Assembly: GCA_936933955.1 (NCBI GenBank)
Contig: CAKZIN010000086.1
Location: 1 to 56,132 of the forward strand
Reading direction: 5' to 3'
DNA length: 56,132 nt
From: an uncultured Sphingopyxis sp.
GTDB taxonomy: Bacteria > Pseudomonadota > Alphaproteobacteria > Sphingomonadales > Sphingomonadaceae
This document shows positions 1 to 7,929 of the stretch, one piece after another. Under the pieces are notes generated by a model. The model did no database searches. It was given only the letters and a program-made list of their open reading frames with translations, and was not told the DNA's origin. The position numbers and the translations under genes were made by a program. How positions within the stretch are numbered: position 1 is the stretch's first letter; every line of letters begins with the position of its first letter.

Positions 1-806
1 CCGAGCGCGCGGCGCCTGCCGAGCGGACCGAGGCGCCGCGCCGCCGCATTCCCGCGCGCATCGACAGCGCGCGCGACGATGGACTGCATCGCATCGCCAA
101 GCTGCTCGCCCGTGCCGGAGTCGCCTCCCGCCGCGATATCGAGCGCATGATCGCCGACGGGCGCATCGCGCTCGATGGAGAGGTGGTGACGACGCCCGCC
201 ACCCTGCTCGCCGACCTCAAAGGCGTCAGCGTCGACGGCAAGCCGGTGGAGGCACCGGAGGCGGCGCGCCTCTTTCTGTTTCACAAGCCCAACGGCGTGC
301 TGACCGCGGAGCGCGACTTTTCGGGTCGCCCGACGATCTACACGGTGCTGCCCAAGGATCTGCCGCGGCTGATGCCGGTCGGGCGGCTCGACCTCAACAC
401 CGAGGGACTGTTGCTGCTCACCAACGACGGCGCGCTGAAACGCGCGCTTGAGCTGCCCTCAAGCGGGGTCGAGCGCACCTATCGCGCGCGCACCTTCGGC
501 GACGTCAGTCAGGCGCAGCTGGAAGAGCTGGCTGAAGGGGTGACGGTCGAGGGCGTGCGCTACGGACGCATCGACGCCAATCTCGAACGGCGCACCGGAC
601 GCAACCAGTGGATCGAAATGACCCTGACCGAGGGCAAAAATCGTGAGGTTCGGCGTGTCCTCGAACATCTCGGGCTGCGTGTCGGGCGGCTGATCCGTAC
701 GCGCTACGGCCCCTTTACGCTGGGCGAGGCGGCGGCGGGGAGCGTCGCGGAGGTCGCGCCCGCCGCGCTCGGCAAGCTGCTGGCGACGCTCCCCAAAGGG
801 CGCTGA
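1..806 (+). CDS. rRNA pseudouridine synthase (RsuA/RluB family), 5' end outside window
   Basis: Isomerises a specific uridine in rRNA to pseudouridine. The frame is open from base 3 to the stop at 804-806, so the start lies to the left. An S4 RNA-binding segment is visible first (HRIAKLLARAGVASRRDIER), followed by the pseudouridine synthase core with the catalytic-Asp motif GRLDLNTEGLLLLTNDG. The C-terminal part carries the family pattern EGKNREVRRVLEHLGL. The basic, Ala/Pro/Arg-rich stretch ahead of the S4 domain is common in alphaproteobacterial members. rsmD follows after 7 bases, so both rRNA modification genes are probably cotranscribed. RluB and RsuA cannot be told apart with the N-terminus missing. 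Confidence 0.93.
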   Translation, partial: ERAAPAERTEAPRRRIPARIDSARDDGLHRIAKLLARAGVASRRDIERMIADGRIALDGEVVTTPATLLADLKGVSVDGKPVEAPEAARLFLFHKPNGVLTAERDFSGRPTIYTVLPKDLPRLMPVGRLDLNTEGLLLLTNDGALKRALELPSSGVERTYRARTFGDVSQAQLEELAEGVTVEGVRYGRIDANLERRTGRNQWIEMTLTEGKNREVRRVLEHLGLRVGRLIRTRYGPFTLGEAAAGSVAEVAPAALGKLLATLPKGR

Positions 807-813
807 CCCCCTG

Positions 814-1356
814 GTGCGCATTATCGCGGGGGAATGGCGCGGGCGGACGCTGGTCGCTCCCGAAGGCGCGGATACCCGCCCGACCTCCGACCGCGCGCGT
901 GAGACGCTGTTCTCGATGCTGGCGAGCCGGCTGGGCGGCTTCAGCGGGCTCGCGGTGGCGGATTTCTTCGCCGGATCGGGGGCGCTTGGCCTCGAAGCGA
1001 TGTCACGCGGCGCGGCGCGCGTGGCGCTGGTCGAGCGCGACCGTGCGGCGCTGCGCGCGATCGAGCGCAACGTCGCCACGCTCTCGCCGCGCGAAGTAGA
1101 GGTCGTCGTGGTGGCAGGCGACGCGCTGCGCGTCGCGCCGCCTTTCCCCTGCCAGCTTATTCTTGCCGACCCGCCCTACCGCACACTTGACTGGGCAGCA
1201 TTTGCCGCCAGCCTCGTCACGCGCGGTTGGGTCGCTCCCGGTGCGGTGCTGGCGTTCGAAGAGGCGAGCGGAGTGGCGGTTCCTGTCACGTCCTTCGCAC
1301 GCTTGGCGCAGCGCAAGGTCGGCGCCGCCACCCTCCACCTGTTCCGGGTCGAATAG
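814..1356 (+). CDS. rsmD: 16S rRNA (guanine(966)-N(2))-methyltransferase RsmD
   Basis: Methylates N2 of G966 in 16S rRNA during 30S assembly, using S-adenosylmethionine. The 180-residue length fits the family. It begins with the typical MRIIAGEWRGRTL, has the SAM-binding motif ADFFAGSGALGLEA (residues 49-62) and the catalytic DPPY (119-122). The GTG start 7 bases after the pseudouridine synthase stop leaves no better alternative and makes these an rRNA-maturation pair, a neighbourhood common in Alphaproteobacteria. Confidence 0.93.
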   Translation: MRIIAGEWRGRTLVAPEGADTRPTSDRARETLFSMLASRLGGFSGLAVADFFAGSGALGLEAMSRGAARVALVERDRAALRAIERNVATLSPREVEVVVVAGDALRVAPPFPCQLILADPPYRTLDWAAFAASLVTRGWVAPGAVLAFEEASGVAVPVTSFARLAQRKVGAATLHLFRVE

Positions 1357-1368
1357 CCTGCCGACAAT

Positions 1369-1401
1369 GTTCTTGTTGTGTTCGCCACAGCGCGCTAGTC
1401 T
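1369..1401 (+). promoter_or_regulatory. Candidate LexA-controlled promoter of the radical SAM gene
   Basis: GTTC-N7-GTTC at 1369-1383 matches the alphaproteobacterial LexA (SOS) box consensus. It overlaps a plausible -35 element TTGTTG (1373-1378), which is exactly 17 bases from a -10-like TAGTCT (1396-1401). The predicted transcription start falls at about the GTG start codon (1408) and no Shine-Dalgarno sequence is visible, so the mRNA may be leaderless. An 8-base match of this kind is expected about once by chance in a window this size. Position is the main support. Confidence 0.45.
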
Positions 1402-1407
1402 TCAGCG

Positions 1408-2493
1408 GTGCACACACCCGTCCCACCACCCCTCTCCGGCCGAGGAGCGCCCTCGAACGCCGCGCCGACTCGCTTCGGGCTGGCGACGCGCGAAGCGGAC
1501 GGGGATTGGCTCGACGCCGCCGAAGGTGTCGACGGCGCCGCACTGAAACTACGCACGCAGGTTACGTTCGAACGCCCACGCACAATCATCGCGCGAAACA
1601 GTTCGCCTGACATCGGATTCGACCGCTCGATCAACCCCTATCGTGGCTGCGAGCATGGCTGCATCTATTGCTACGCGCGCCCGACTCACGCCTTTCACGA
1701 CCTGTCGCCGGGGCTAGACTTCGAGTCGAAGCTGTTCGCGAAGCCGGACGCGGCGGAGCTTCTTCGCAAGGAGCTGGCCAAACTTGGCTACGTAGCCGCG
1801 CCGATTGCCATCGGCACCAACACCGACGGCTACCAGCCGATAGAACGCGAACATCGCATCACCCGCTCGGTGATCGAGGTGCTGAGCGAGCTTGGCCACC
1901 CGCTCATCATCACCACCAAATCCGACCGTCTGCTGCGCGATACCGACCTCCTCTCCGACATGGCGCGGCGCGGTTTGCTGGCGGTGGCGATATCGGTGAC
2001 GACGCTTGATCCCGCCATCGCGCGCACACTCGAGCCCCGTGCAGCGCACCCCCAGCGCCGCCTCGCCGCGGTGAAGGCGCTGAGTGAGGTCGGGGTGCCG
2101 GTGCAGGTCAACGTCTCCCCCATCATCCCCGCGGTGACCGACCATGAGATCGAGGCAATCGTCGCCGCGGCGGCCGACAACGGCGCCTATCGCGCGTCTT
2201 ACATCGTGCTGCGCCTGCCGTTGGAGGTGGCGCCGCTTTTCCGCGAATGGCTCGCGGCACATTTTCCCGATCGCGCGGAGAAGGTCATGCACATCGTTAA
2301 GGCGATGCGCGGGGGACGCGACAACGACCCCAACTTCGGCTCGCGCATGAAGGGCGAGGGCGTGTGGGCGGAGCTGATCCGCGCACGTTTTCGCCGCGCC
2401 GTTCGCGCTCACGGCCTCGACGTGCCCTATGCCGACCTACGCTGCGACCTGTTCCGCCCGCCGCCGCGCGACGGTCAGCTGAGCCTGCTGTGA
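1408..2493 (+). CDS. PA0069-family radical SAM protein (spore photoproduct lyase-like)
   Basis: Radical SAM enzyme of unknown substrate, distantly related to spore photoproduct lyase. The [4Fe-4S]/SAM motif CX3CX2C is at C81, C85 and C88 in RGCEHGCIYCYARPTH. It is preceded by the family-typical RGAPSNAAPTRF (residues 12-23) and NSSPDIGFDRSINPY. The GTG start at 1408 is favoured because that conserved N-terminal block lies just inside it. Length (361 aa) is normal for the family. A LexA-box-like direct repeat sits 25 bases upstream, suggesting DNA-damage induction. The stop is 4 bases from the convergent transglutaminase-like gene. Family assignment is solid; the biochemical role is unknown. 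Confidence 0.9.
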   Translation: MHTPVPPPLSGRGAPSNAAPTRFGLATREADGDWLDAAEGVDGAALKLRTQVTFERPRTIIARNSSPDIGFDRSINPYRGCEHGCIYCYARPTHAFHDLSPGLDFESKLFAKPDAAELLRKELAKLGYVAAPIAIGTNTDGYQPIEREHRITRSVIEVLSELGHPLIITTKSDRLLRDTDLLSDMARRGLLAVAISVTTLDPAIARTLEPRAAHPQRRLAAVKALSEVGVPVQVNVSPIIPAVTDHEIEAIVAAAADNGAYRASYIVLRLPLEVAPLFREWLAAHFPDRAEKVMHIVKAMRGGRDNDPNFGSRMKGEGVWAELIRARFRRAVRAHGLDVPYADLRCDLFRPPPRDGQLSLL

Positions 2494-2497
2494 TGGG

Positions 2498-3301
2498 CTA
2501 AAGCGCGCGCACCGCGACGCTCTGTTCGATGAGCTCCGCGCTTCCGAAAATGGTCATGAACGAGGCGTCGATCGCGTCGCGGGTGTGCGCGATGCGGACC
2601 AGCGCCTCCTCCGGCGCCATCCCTGTCGCGTCGATCAAGCGCCACGCTCCGTCGAGGTACACCTCTGCTACCGCGTGGAAATCCGGCGGGTTGAGTTGCC
2701 AGGCGTAGGCGGACACGAAGCGAGCGGGCACATTCGCCGCGCGCGCGAAGGCGATCATCAGATGCGCATAATCGCGGCAGACGCCTTCGCGGGTGAGGAA
2801 GCTGTCCTCCGCGGTCGTGTTCCAGTCGCTCGACTGGACGTAGCTCATATGCGCGCGGATCCAGTCGCGCATGGCGGCGATGGTCGACCCGTCGGCGACG
2901 ACGCCCGGAGCGATGCCGAACAGGTCGGCAACCGCCGCCCCGAACCGCTGCGGCGTGCAATAGCGGCTGGCAAGCAGGAACGGAGCGACCTCCGCCGGGA
3001 GCGCGCCCAGCGGCGTCGCGGGCAACTCCTCCAGTGCGTGGCGGGGCCGCGTCACCTCGACCACCGCGCGGTAGCTGAGCGACAGCCGCCCCGCCCCCGC
3101 ATCGTACCAGCGATAGCGCGCGAGATCGTGGACGTCAGCCGCAGGAGCCAGCGTCACGCCACTAATCGTCAGCGCCTCCTCGACCACCCGCTGGCACCGC
3201 CCATCGAGCGCTTCGACCGCGAACAACACGCTCGCCGCCATCGGGAAGTCGTATTCCAGCGCAACCTCGACCGCGAGGGAGCGTGTCAGATCAGACGACA
3301 A
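2498..3301 (-). CDS. Transglutaminase-like cysteine protease-fold protein
   Basis: Transglutaminase/protease-like domain protein with the complete Cys-His-Asp triad: C175 in REGVCRDYAH, H209 in DFHAVAEVY and D224 in RLIDATG. The N-terminal half is the beta-rich domain usual in bacterial members. The chosen TTG start (3301-3299) overlaps the stop of the upstream acyl-CoA dehydrogenase gene, suggesting translational coupling. The first ATG is at 3241 and would remove 20 residues of the conserved N-terminal strand. Substrate unknown; no signal peptide, so probably cytoplasmic. Confidence 0.85.
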   Translation of the reverse strand: MSSDLTRSLAVEVALEYDFPMAASVLFAVEALDGRCQRVVEEALTISGVTLAPAADVHDLARYRWYDAGAGRLSLSYRAVVEVTRPRHALEELPATPLGALPAEVAPFLLASRYCTPQRFGAAVADLFGIAPGVVADGSTIAAMRDWIRAHMSYVQSSDWNTTAEDSFLTREGVCRDYAHLMIAFARAANVPARFVSAYAWQLNPPDFHAVAEVYLDGAWRLIDATGMAPEEALVRIAHTRDAIDASFMTIFGSAELIEQSVAVRAL

Positions 3302-5033
3302 GTTGGCGCGCCTCCAGCGTGTAGAGGTCGCCCGCGCCCGCCATTGCCCCGGTCTTGCGTCCCAGCGCCTCGGGCACGATCCGATCGAGGAAGAAGCGCG
3401 CTGCAGCGCGTTTGGTCGCGGCGAAGTCGGGGTCGACGTCGGCGCCCGCTTCGAGCGCGTCGAGCTGCACCTTGAGCTGCCAGCCTGCCACCGCCACCGC
3501 GCACATGGCGAGGAAGTCGACGCTCCCCGCCAGCCGATCGTCGACGCTTGCGCCACGCATCCAGCCCGCAACCTCCGCGCAGGCGTCCGCCAGCGCGGTG
3601 AGCGCCGCCTCTCGCCCCGCCCCGGCGCGCACGTCGGCGATCAGCGCATCGAGCGCCGCGCCGTTGCCGAGGCTGAGCTTGCGCCCAACCAGGTCCGCTG
3701 CCTGAATGCCGTTAGTACCTTCGTAAATCGGCGCGATGCGGGCGTCGCGATAGTGCTGCGCGGCACCGGTCTCCTCGATGAAGCCCATGCCGCCGTGCAC
3801 CTGCACCCCGATGCTGGCGACCTCGCAGCCGATGTCGGTGCACCAAGCCTTGGAGAGCGGGATCAGCACATCTGCGCGCATCGCTGCATCAGCATCGCCC
3901 AGCGCGCCGCGGTCGATCTGCGCGGCGTTGTAGTAGACGAGCGCCCGCGCCCCCTGGGTCAGCGCCTGCATCCGGAGCAACATGCGGCGAACGTCGGGAT
4001 GCTCGGCGATCAGCACCGGGCCGCTCGCGGGGTCGCTGGCGCGCGCGCTCTGACGGCGTTCGAGAGCATAGTCCAACGCCTGCTGCGTCGCTCGCTCCGC
4101 AATCTGCACGCCCTGGTTGCCGACCAGCAGACGCGCCGCGTTCATCATCACGAACATGGCGCGCATGCCGCCATATTCCGCGCCGATGAGCTCACCCAGA
4201 CACTCGCCATCCTCGCCGAAGCTCATCACGCAGGTCGGCGAATTGTGGATGCCGAGCTTGTGCTCGATCGACCGGCACGCAACCCCGTTGGGGAGCGAAG
4301 GGCGCCCGTCCGCATCCAGCCGAAGCTTGGGCACCAGAAACAGCGATATGCCCTTGGTTCCGACCGGCGCACCCGGCGTCCTTGCAAGCACGAGGTGCAC
4401 GATGTTGTCGGTCAGGTCGTGCTCGCCGAAGGTGATGTAAATCTTTTGCCCGGTGATGCGGTAGAGGCCGGCGTGCTCCCCGTCCTCGACAGGCTCCGCT
4501 CGGGTGGTGAGCGCACCCACGTCCGAGCCCGCCTGCGGCTCGGTGAGGTTCATCGTCCCGTTCCACTCGCCGCTGACGAGCTTCGGCAGCCACAGCGCCT
4601 TCTGCGCGTCGCTGCCGTAAGCCATCAGCGCGTGGATTGCGCCGGGCGTGAGGATGTTGATCAGCGTCAGCCCCATGTTTGCGGTGCCGAGGCTTTCGAT
4701 CACTGCATTGGCAAGGCTGAAGGGGAGCCCCTGGCCGCCATACTCCACCGGCCCGTCGAGCGCGGTCCACCCGCCCTCGGCGCAGGCGCGATAGGCTTCG
4801 CGAAAGCCCGGCGGCATGGTCACGCGCCCGGCTTCCCACCTGGGCGGATTGACGTCGCCCCGGCGATTGAGCGGCGCATATTCGCCCGCGGCAAGCTGGC
4901 CGATGCCTTCGAGGATGGCGTCGACCATGTCCGGCGTCGCTTCCGCGAACCGTTCGCTCTGCGCAAGCTCCACGATGCGAGCGACATGATCGAGCACGAA
5001 GCGCTGCTCGCGGACCTGGGGGCGGAAAGCCAT
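3291..5033 (-). CDS. Acyl-CoA dehydrogenase, long C-terminal-domain type
   Basis: FAD-dependent alpha,beta-dehydrogenation of an acyl-CoA, passing electrons to ETF. At 580 residues it belongs to the long subfamily with an extra C-terminal domain. Visible features are the FAD/substrate segments MNLTEPQAGSDVGALTTRAE and KIYITFGEHDLTDNIVHL, and the catalytic-Glu region APIYEGTNGIQAADLVGRKL. ATG start at 5033. It resembles the second enzyme of this type at 12974-14776, and each probably handles a different chain length or branch. Natural substrate cannot be read from sequence. It overlaps the transglutaminase-like gene by 11 bases if that gene uses its TTG start. Confidence 0.93.
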   Translation of the reverse strand: MAFRPQVREQRFVLDHVARIVELAQSERFAEATPDMVDAILEGIGQLAAGEYAPLNRRGDVNPPRWEAGRVTMPPGFREAYRACAEGGWTALDGPVEYGGQGLPFSLANAVIESLGTANMGLTLINILTPGAIHALMAYGSDAQKALWLPKLVSGEWNGTMNLTEPQAGSDVGALTTRAEPVEDGEHAGLYRITGQKIYITFGEHDLTDNIVHLVLARTPGAPVGTKGISLFLVPKLRLDADGRPSLPNGVACRSIEHKLGIHNSPTCVMSFGEDGECLGELIGAEYGGMRAMFVMMNAARLLVGNQGVQIAERATQQALDYALERRQSARASDPASGPVLIAEHPDVRRMLLRMQALTQGARALVYYNAAQIDRGALGDADAAMRADVLIPLSKAWCTDIGCEVASIGVQVHGGMGFIEETGAAQHYRDARIAPIYEGTNGIQAADLVGRKLSLGNGAALDALIADVRAGAGREAALTALADACAEVAGWMRGASVDDRLAGSVDFLAMCAVAVAGWQLKVQLDALEAGADVDPDFAATKRAAARFFLDRIVPEALGRKTGAMAGAGDLYTLEARQLVV

Positions 5034-5139
5034 GCGGGAAAGCCTCGGTTGGTGGGAAAGGATCGCTGCGACCTAGCCCGACACGGCGCGGCACTCAAAC
5101 GGCTTCGCATCGCGCGCGCAGCGAGTTAGGGGCGGCGGC

Positions 5140-6105
5140 GTGAGTGTCCCGCGCATCCTCCCCGCCAACGGCTCGGGCATCGCCGCAGCCGCCGCCGCGA
5201 TCGCCTCGGGCGGGATCGTCGCGGTGCCGACGGAGACGGTGTACGGCCTCGCCGCCGACGCGCGCGATGCGAAGGCGGTGGGGCGCATATATGCGGCAAA
5301 GGGTCGCCCGGACTTCAACCCGCTGATCGTGCACGTCACCGACACGGAGGCGGCGGAGCGGGTGGCGCATTTCGACGCGCTCAGCCGTTCGCTGGCCGAT
5401 GCATTCTGGCCAGGGCCGCTGACGCTCGTCCTGCCACTGCGTGAGGATGCCGGCGTCGCCTCGATCGTCACTGCAGGACTCCCGACCGTCGCGCTGCGCG
5501 TCAGCGCGCACCCGGTGATGCAGGCGCTCCTACGCGAGAGTGACGCACCGCTCGCCGCGCCCTCCGCCAATGCGAGCGGCGGCGTCAGCCCCACGCGAGC
5601 GGAGCATGTTGCAACCTCTTTGCGTGGGCGTGTGCCGCTGATCCTAGACGGCGGAGCGTGCGCTGCCGGCGTTGAATCGACCATCGTCGCGAGCGACGGG
5701 GCGCTGCTGCGCGTTCTGCGTGAAGGCCCGATCACCCGCGAGCAACTGAGCGCCGTCGCGGGCGTCGACGTAGCCGGGGCGGACGAGAGACGGGGAGTTG
5801 TCGCGCCTGGCATGCTCGCACGGCACTACGCCCCTGGCAAGCCCCTCCGCCTTGGCGCAGAGCAGCCCGACGCAAATGAGTTCTGGATCAGTTTTGCTCG
5901 TTCGGAGGGTGACTTCCGCCTGAGCGAGAGCGGCGATCTGACCCAGGCAGCCGCGCGGCTCTACGACGCGTTGCACGCCGCGGCAGCGAGCGCTCGCCCG
6001 CGGATCGCGGTCTCACCAATACCGCGACATGGGCTCGGCACGGCGATCAATGACCGCCTCAGGCGAGCTGCAGCAGACAAAGAGCGAATGCGTCCGCTAA
6101 CCTAG
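5140..6105 (+). CDS. L-threonylcarbamoyladenylate synthase (Sua5/YciO/YrdC)
   Basis: Makes threonylcarbamoyl-AMP from threonine, bicarbonate and ATP, the first step of t6A37 tRNA modification. Residues 1-200 form the YrdC fold, with GGIVAVPTETVYGLAADA and the KGRP motif (AAKGRPDFNPLIVHV). A C-terminal Sua5 extension follows (VAPGMLARHYAPGKPLRLG), so this is the long two-domain form (321 aa). GTG start at 5140. The gene is divergent from the acyl-CoA dehydrogenase across a 106-base gap, and its TAG stop overlaps the stop of the convergent lipoprotein gene (CTAG, 6102-6105). Confidence 0.93.
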   Translation: MSVPRILPANGSGIAAAAAAIASGGIVAVPTETVYGLAADARDAKAVGRIYAAKGRPDFNPLIVHVTDTEAAERVAHFDALSRSLADAFWPGPLTLVLPLREDAGVASIVTAGLPTVALRVSAHPVMQALLRESDAPLAAPSANASGGVSPTRAEHVATSLRGRVPLILDGGACAAGVESTIVASDGALLRVLREGPITREQLSAVAGVDVAGADERRGVVAPGMLARHYAPGKPLRLGAEQPDANEFWISFARSEGDFRLSESGDLTQAAARLYDALHAAAASARPRIAVSPIPRHGLGTAINDRLRRAAADKERMRPLT

Positions 6106-6413
6106 CGCACGGGCCAGTCGCGCAACTCCGCGATCTCCGCCGCAAGCTGTTCCGCACGGGTGCAAGCACCTGCGTCTCCGCCCTCGCAGCGGCGTGCCTG
6201 CCGCGCGCGGTCGCGTTCGAGGCGGCCGATTTGCGCCTCCCGCTCGCGCACTCGCCGCCCGAGATTGCGGTCGGCTTCCGACTGGCTCGTCGTCGTCCAG
6301 TCCACCACCTGCCCCACCGCGCGCACCGGCGCGGTGATGATGTTGGCTGCGGTCGAGAGGCAGCCGCCGAGCAGCAATGCCGCTGGCGCAATCAGGAGAA
6401 TGGAGGCGCGCAT
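6102..6413 (-). CDS. Small lipoprotein of unknown function
   Basis: A 103-residue protein starting at the ATG at 6413. Its signal peptide (MRASILLIAPAALLLGG) ends in a lipobox LLGGC, so it is probably a lipoprotein. The mature part is short and charged, with an Arg/Glu-rich probable coiled coil and two further Cys residues (RRCEGGDAGACTR). Longer open frame upstream is not needed, since the signal peptide fixes the start. No family recognised beyond similarity to short sphingomonad lipoproteins. Its stop overlaps the stop of the convergent Sua5 gene. Confidence 0.7.
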   Translation of the reverse strand: MRASILLIAPAALLLGGCLSTAANIITAPVRAVGQVVDWTTTSQSEADRNLGRRVREREAQIGRLERDRARQARRCEGGDAGACTRAEQLAAEIAELRDWPVR

Positions 6414-6480
6414 CGTTGCGGTTATCTCCCCACCGCATGACCGGTCGGTGAACATGACCTGCGCGCGCGACGAAGCGACC

Positions 6481-7365
6481 TCATTGCGCGAGCAACGCCG
6501 GAAGCGACCGGCGCAGCCCCGCACCGATGCCGCTGCGCGACAGCCCGACCGCGACGTTCGCTTCGACGTAGCCCTGATGCGAACCGCAGTCGAAGCGTTG
6601 CCCGTCAAAGGTGACCGCGTGGAACGGCTCGCGCCCGATCATCGCGGCCATCGCGTCGGTAAGTTGGATCTCCCCACCCGCGCCGCGCGGGACGTCGGGC
6701 AGCGCGCGCATCACGCCCGGCGACAGGATGTAACGCCCGGATACGATAAGGTTGGAGGGCGCGCTTTCGACCGGCGGCTTTTCGACCAGCCCGCGTACTT
6801 GCGTCAGCGCACCGCTCGCTTCGCCCGGGTCGATGACGCCATAGCTCGACACAGCCTCACGCGGGACCTCGAGCACGGAGATGAGGTTGCCGCCGACCTG
6901 CGCGTGGGCGTCGACCATCTGCTTGAGGCACCCCGGCGAGCCCCACATAAACTCGTCGGGCAGCAGCACGGCAAAGGGTTCGTCCCCGACGATCTCCGCC
7001 GCGCAGCCCACTGCGTGACCGAGCCCGAGCGGTTCCTGCTGGCGGACGAACACAGCCGCGCCGGGCGCTAAGCGGGAGCCCTCCAGCACGTCCAGCGATT
7101 TGCCCCGCGCGGCCATCGTGCTTTCGAGCTCGAACGCGATGTCGAAGTGATCCTCGATCACCCCCTTGCCGCGCCCGGTGACGAAGATCAGCTGCTCGAT
7201 CCCCGCCTCGATCGCTTCGTCGACCGCATATTGGATCAACGGGCGGTCGACGATCGGCAGCATCTCCTTGGGCACGACCTTGGTCGCGGGGAGGAACCGC
7301 GTGCCGAGCCCCGCCACCGGAAACACCGCCTTGCGCACGCGCTGCGGCGTAGCGCCCTCGATCAC
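6481..7365 (-). CDS. galU: UTP--glucose-1-phosphate uridylyltransferase
   Basis: Forms UDP-glucose for exopolysaccharide, LPS and glycolipid synthesis. It has the nucleotidyltransferase signature VFPVAGLGTRFLPATKVVPK and PKEMLPIVDRPLIQYAVDEA near the N-terminus, and SYGVIDPGE in the middle. The 294-residue length is normal. The GTG start at 7365 overlaps the msrA stop (GTGA), so galU is translated from a joint msrA-galU message. Alternative upstream in-frame starts would lie inside msrA and precede the conserved N-terminus. Confidence 0.95.
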   Translation of the reverse strand: MIEGATPQRVRKAVFPVAGLGTRFLPATKVVPKEMLPIVDRPLIQYAVDEAIEAGIEQLIFVTGRGKGVIEDHFDIAFELESTMAARGKSLDVLEGSRLAPGAAVFVRQQEPLGLGHAVGCAAEIVGDEPFAVLLPDEFMWGSPGCLKQMVDAHAQVGGNLISVLEVPREAVSSYGVIDPGEASGALTQVRGLVEKPPVESAPSNLIVSGRYILSPGVMRALPDVPRGAGGEIQLTDAMAAMIGREPFHAVTFDGQRFDCGSHQGYVEANVAVGLSRSGIGAGLRRSLPALLAQ

Positions 7366-7910
7366 GAGCCCACCGTCAGCTTGTCGGAGTGCGCCTTGTT
7401 GAGCTTGGCGAGCTTGGGCGGGATCACCGCGAGGCAATAGCCGTTGCGCTGCCCCTCCCCGGCCCAATAGTCCTGATGATAGTCCTCCGCGGGCCACCAA
7501 TCGCCGCGTTCGATCGTGGTGACGATCGGTTGGGCATGGTCCGCCTGCGCCCGCGCGATCGCAGCGCGCGCCTCCGCTTCCTGCTCGGCCGAGAGCGGAA
7601 AGATCGCCGTGCGATACTGCGTGCCGACGTCGTTCCCTTGCCGGTTGAGCTGGGTCGGGTCGTGCGTCGCGAAATGCACATCGAGGAGGTCGCCGTAACC
7701 GATCTCCGCCGGATCAAATTCGATGCGGATCGCTTCCGCGTGGCCTGTCGAGCCGCTGCACACCGCCTTGTAGGTCGGCTTGGGAACGGTGCCGCCGATA
7801 TAGCCGCTCTCGACGCTCTTCACGCCGCGCAGGCGCTTGAACACCGCTTCGGTGCACCAGAAGCAGCCGCCCGCGAAGATGGCGACGTCGCCGCCCGATA
7901 AATGGTTCAT
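7362..7910 (-). CDS. msrA: Peptide-methionine (S)-S-oxide reductase MsrA
   Basis: Repairs methionine-S-sulfoxide in proteins using thioredoxin. The catalytic motif GCFWC is at residues 15-19 (C16 nucleophile), followed by the family block VKSVESGYIGGTVPKPTYKA and FDPAEIGYGDLLDVHFATHD. The C-terminus carries EDYHQDYW. ATG start at 7910, 182 aa. The upstream gene is the M48 protease, whose stop lies about 20 bases away, so a protease-msrA-galU transcription unit is possible. Confidence 0.94.
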   Translation of the reverse strand: MNHLSGGDVAIFAGGCFWCTEAVFKRLRGVKSVESGYIGGTVPKPTYKAVCSGSTGHAEAIRIEFDPAEIGYGDLLDVHFATHDPTQLNRQGNDVGTQYRTAIFPLSAEQEAEARAAIARAQADHAQPIVTTIERGDWWPAEDYHQDYWAGEGQRNGYCLAVIPPKLAKLNKAHSDKLTVGS

Positions 7911-7929
7911 ACTGAAAGGTTCCGTCGTG

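Noticed and set aside
3303..5129. 608-codon frame antisense to the first acyl-CoA dehydrogenase
   Set aside because: Shadow frame; the minus strand carries a full-length conserved enzyme.
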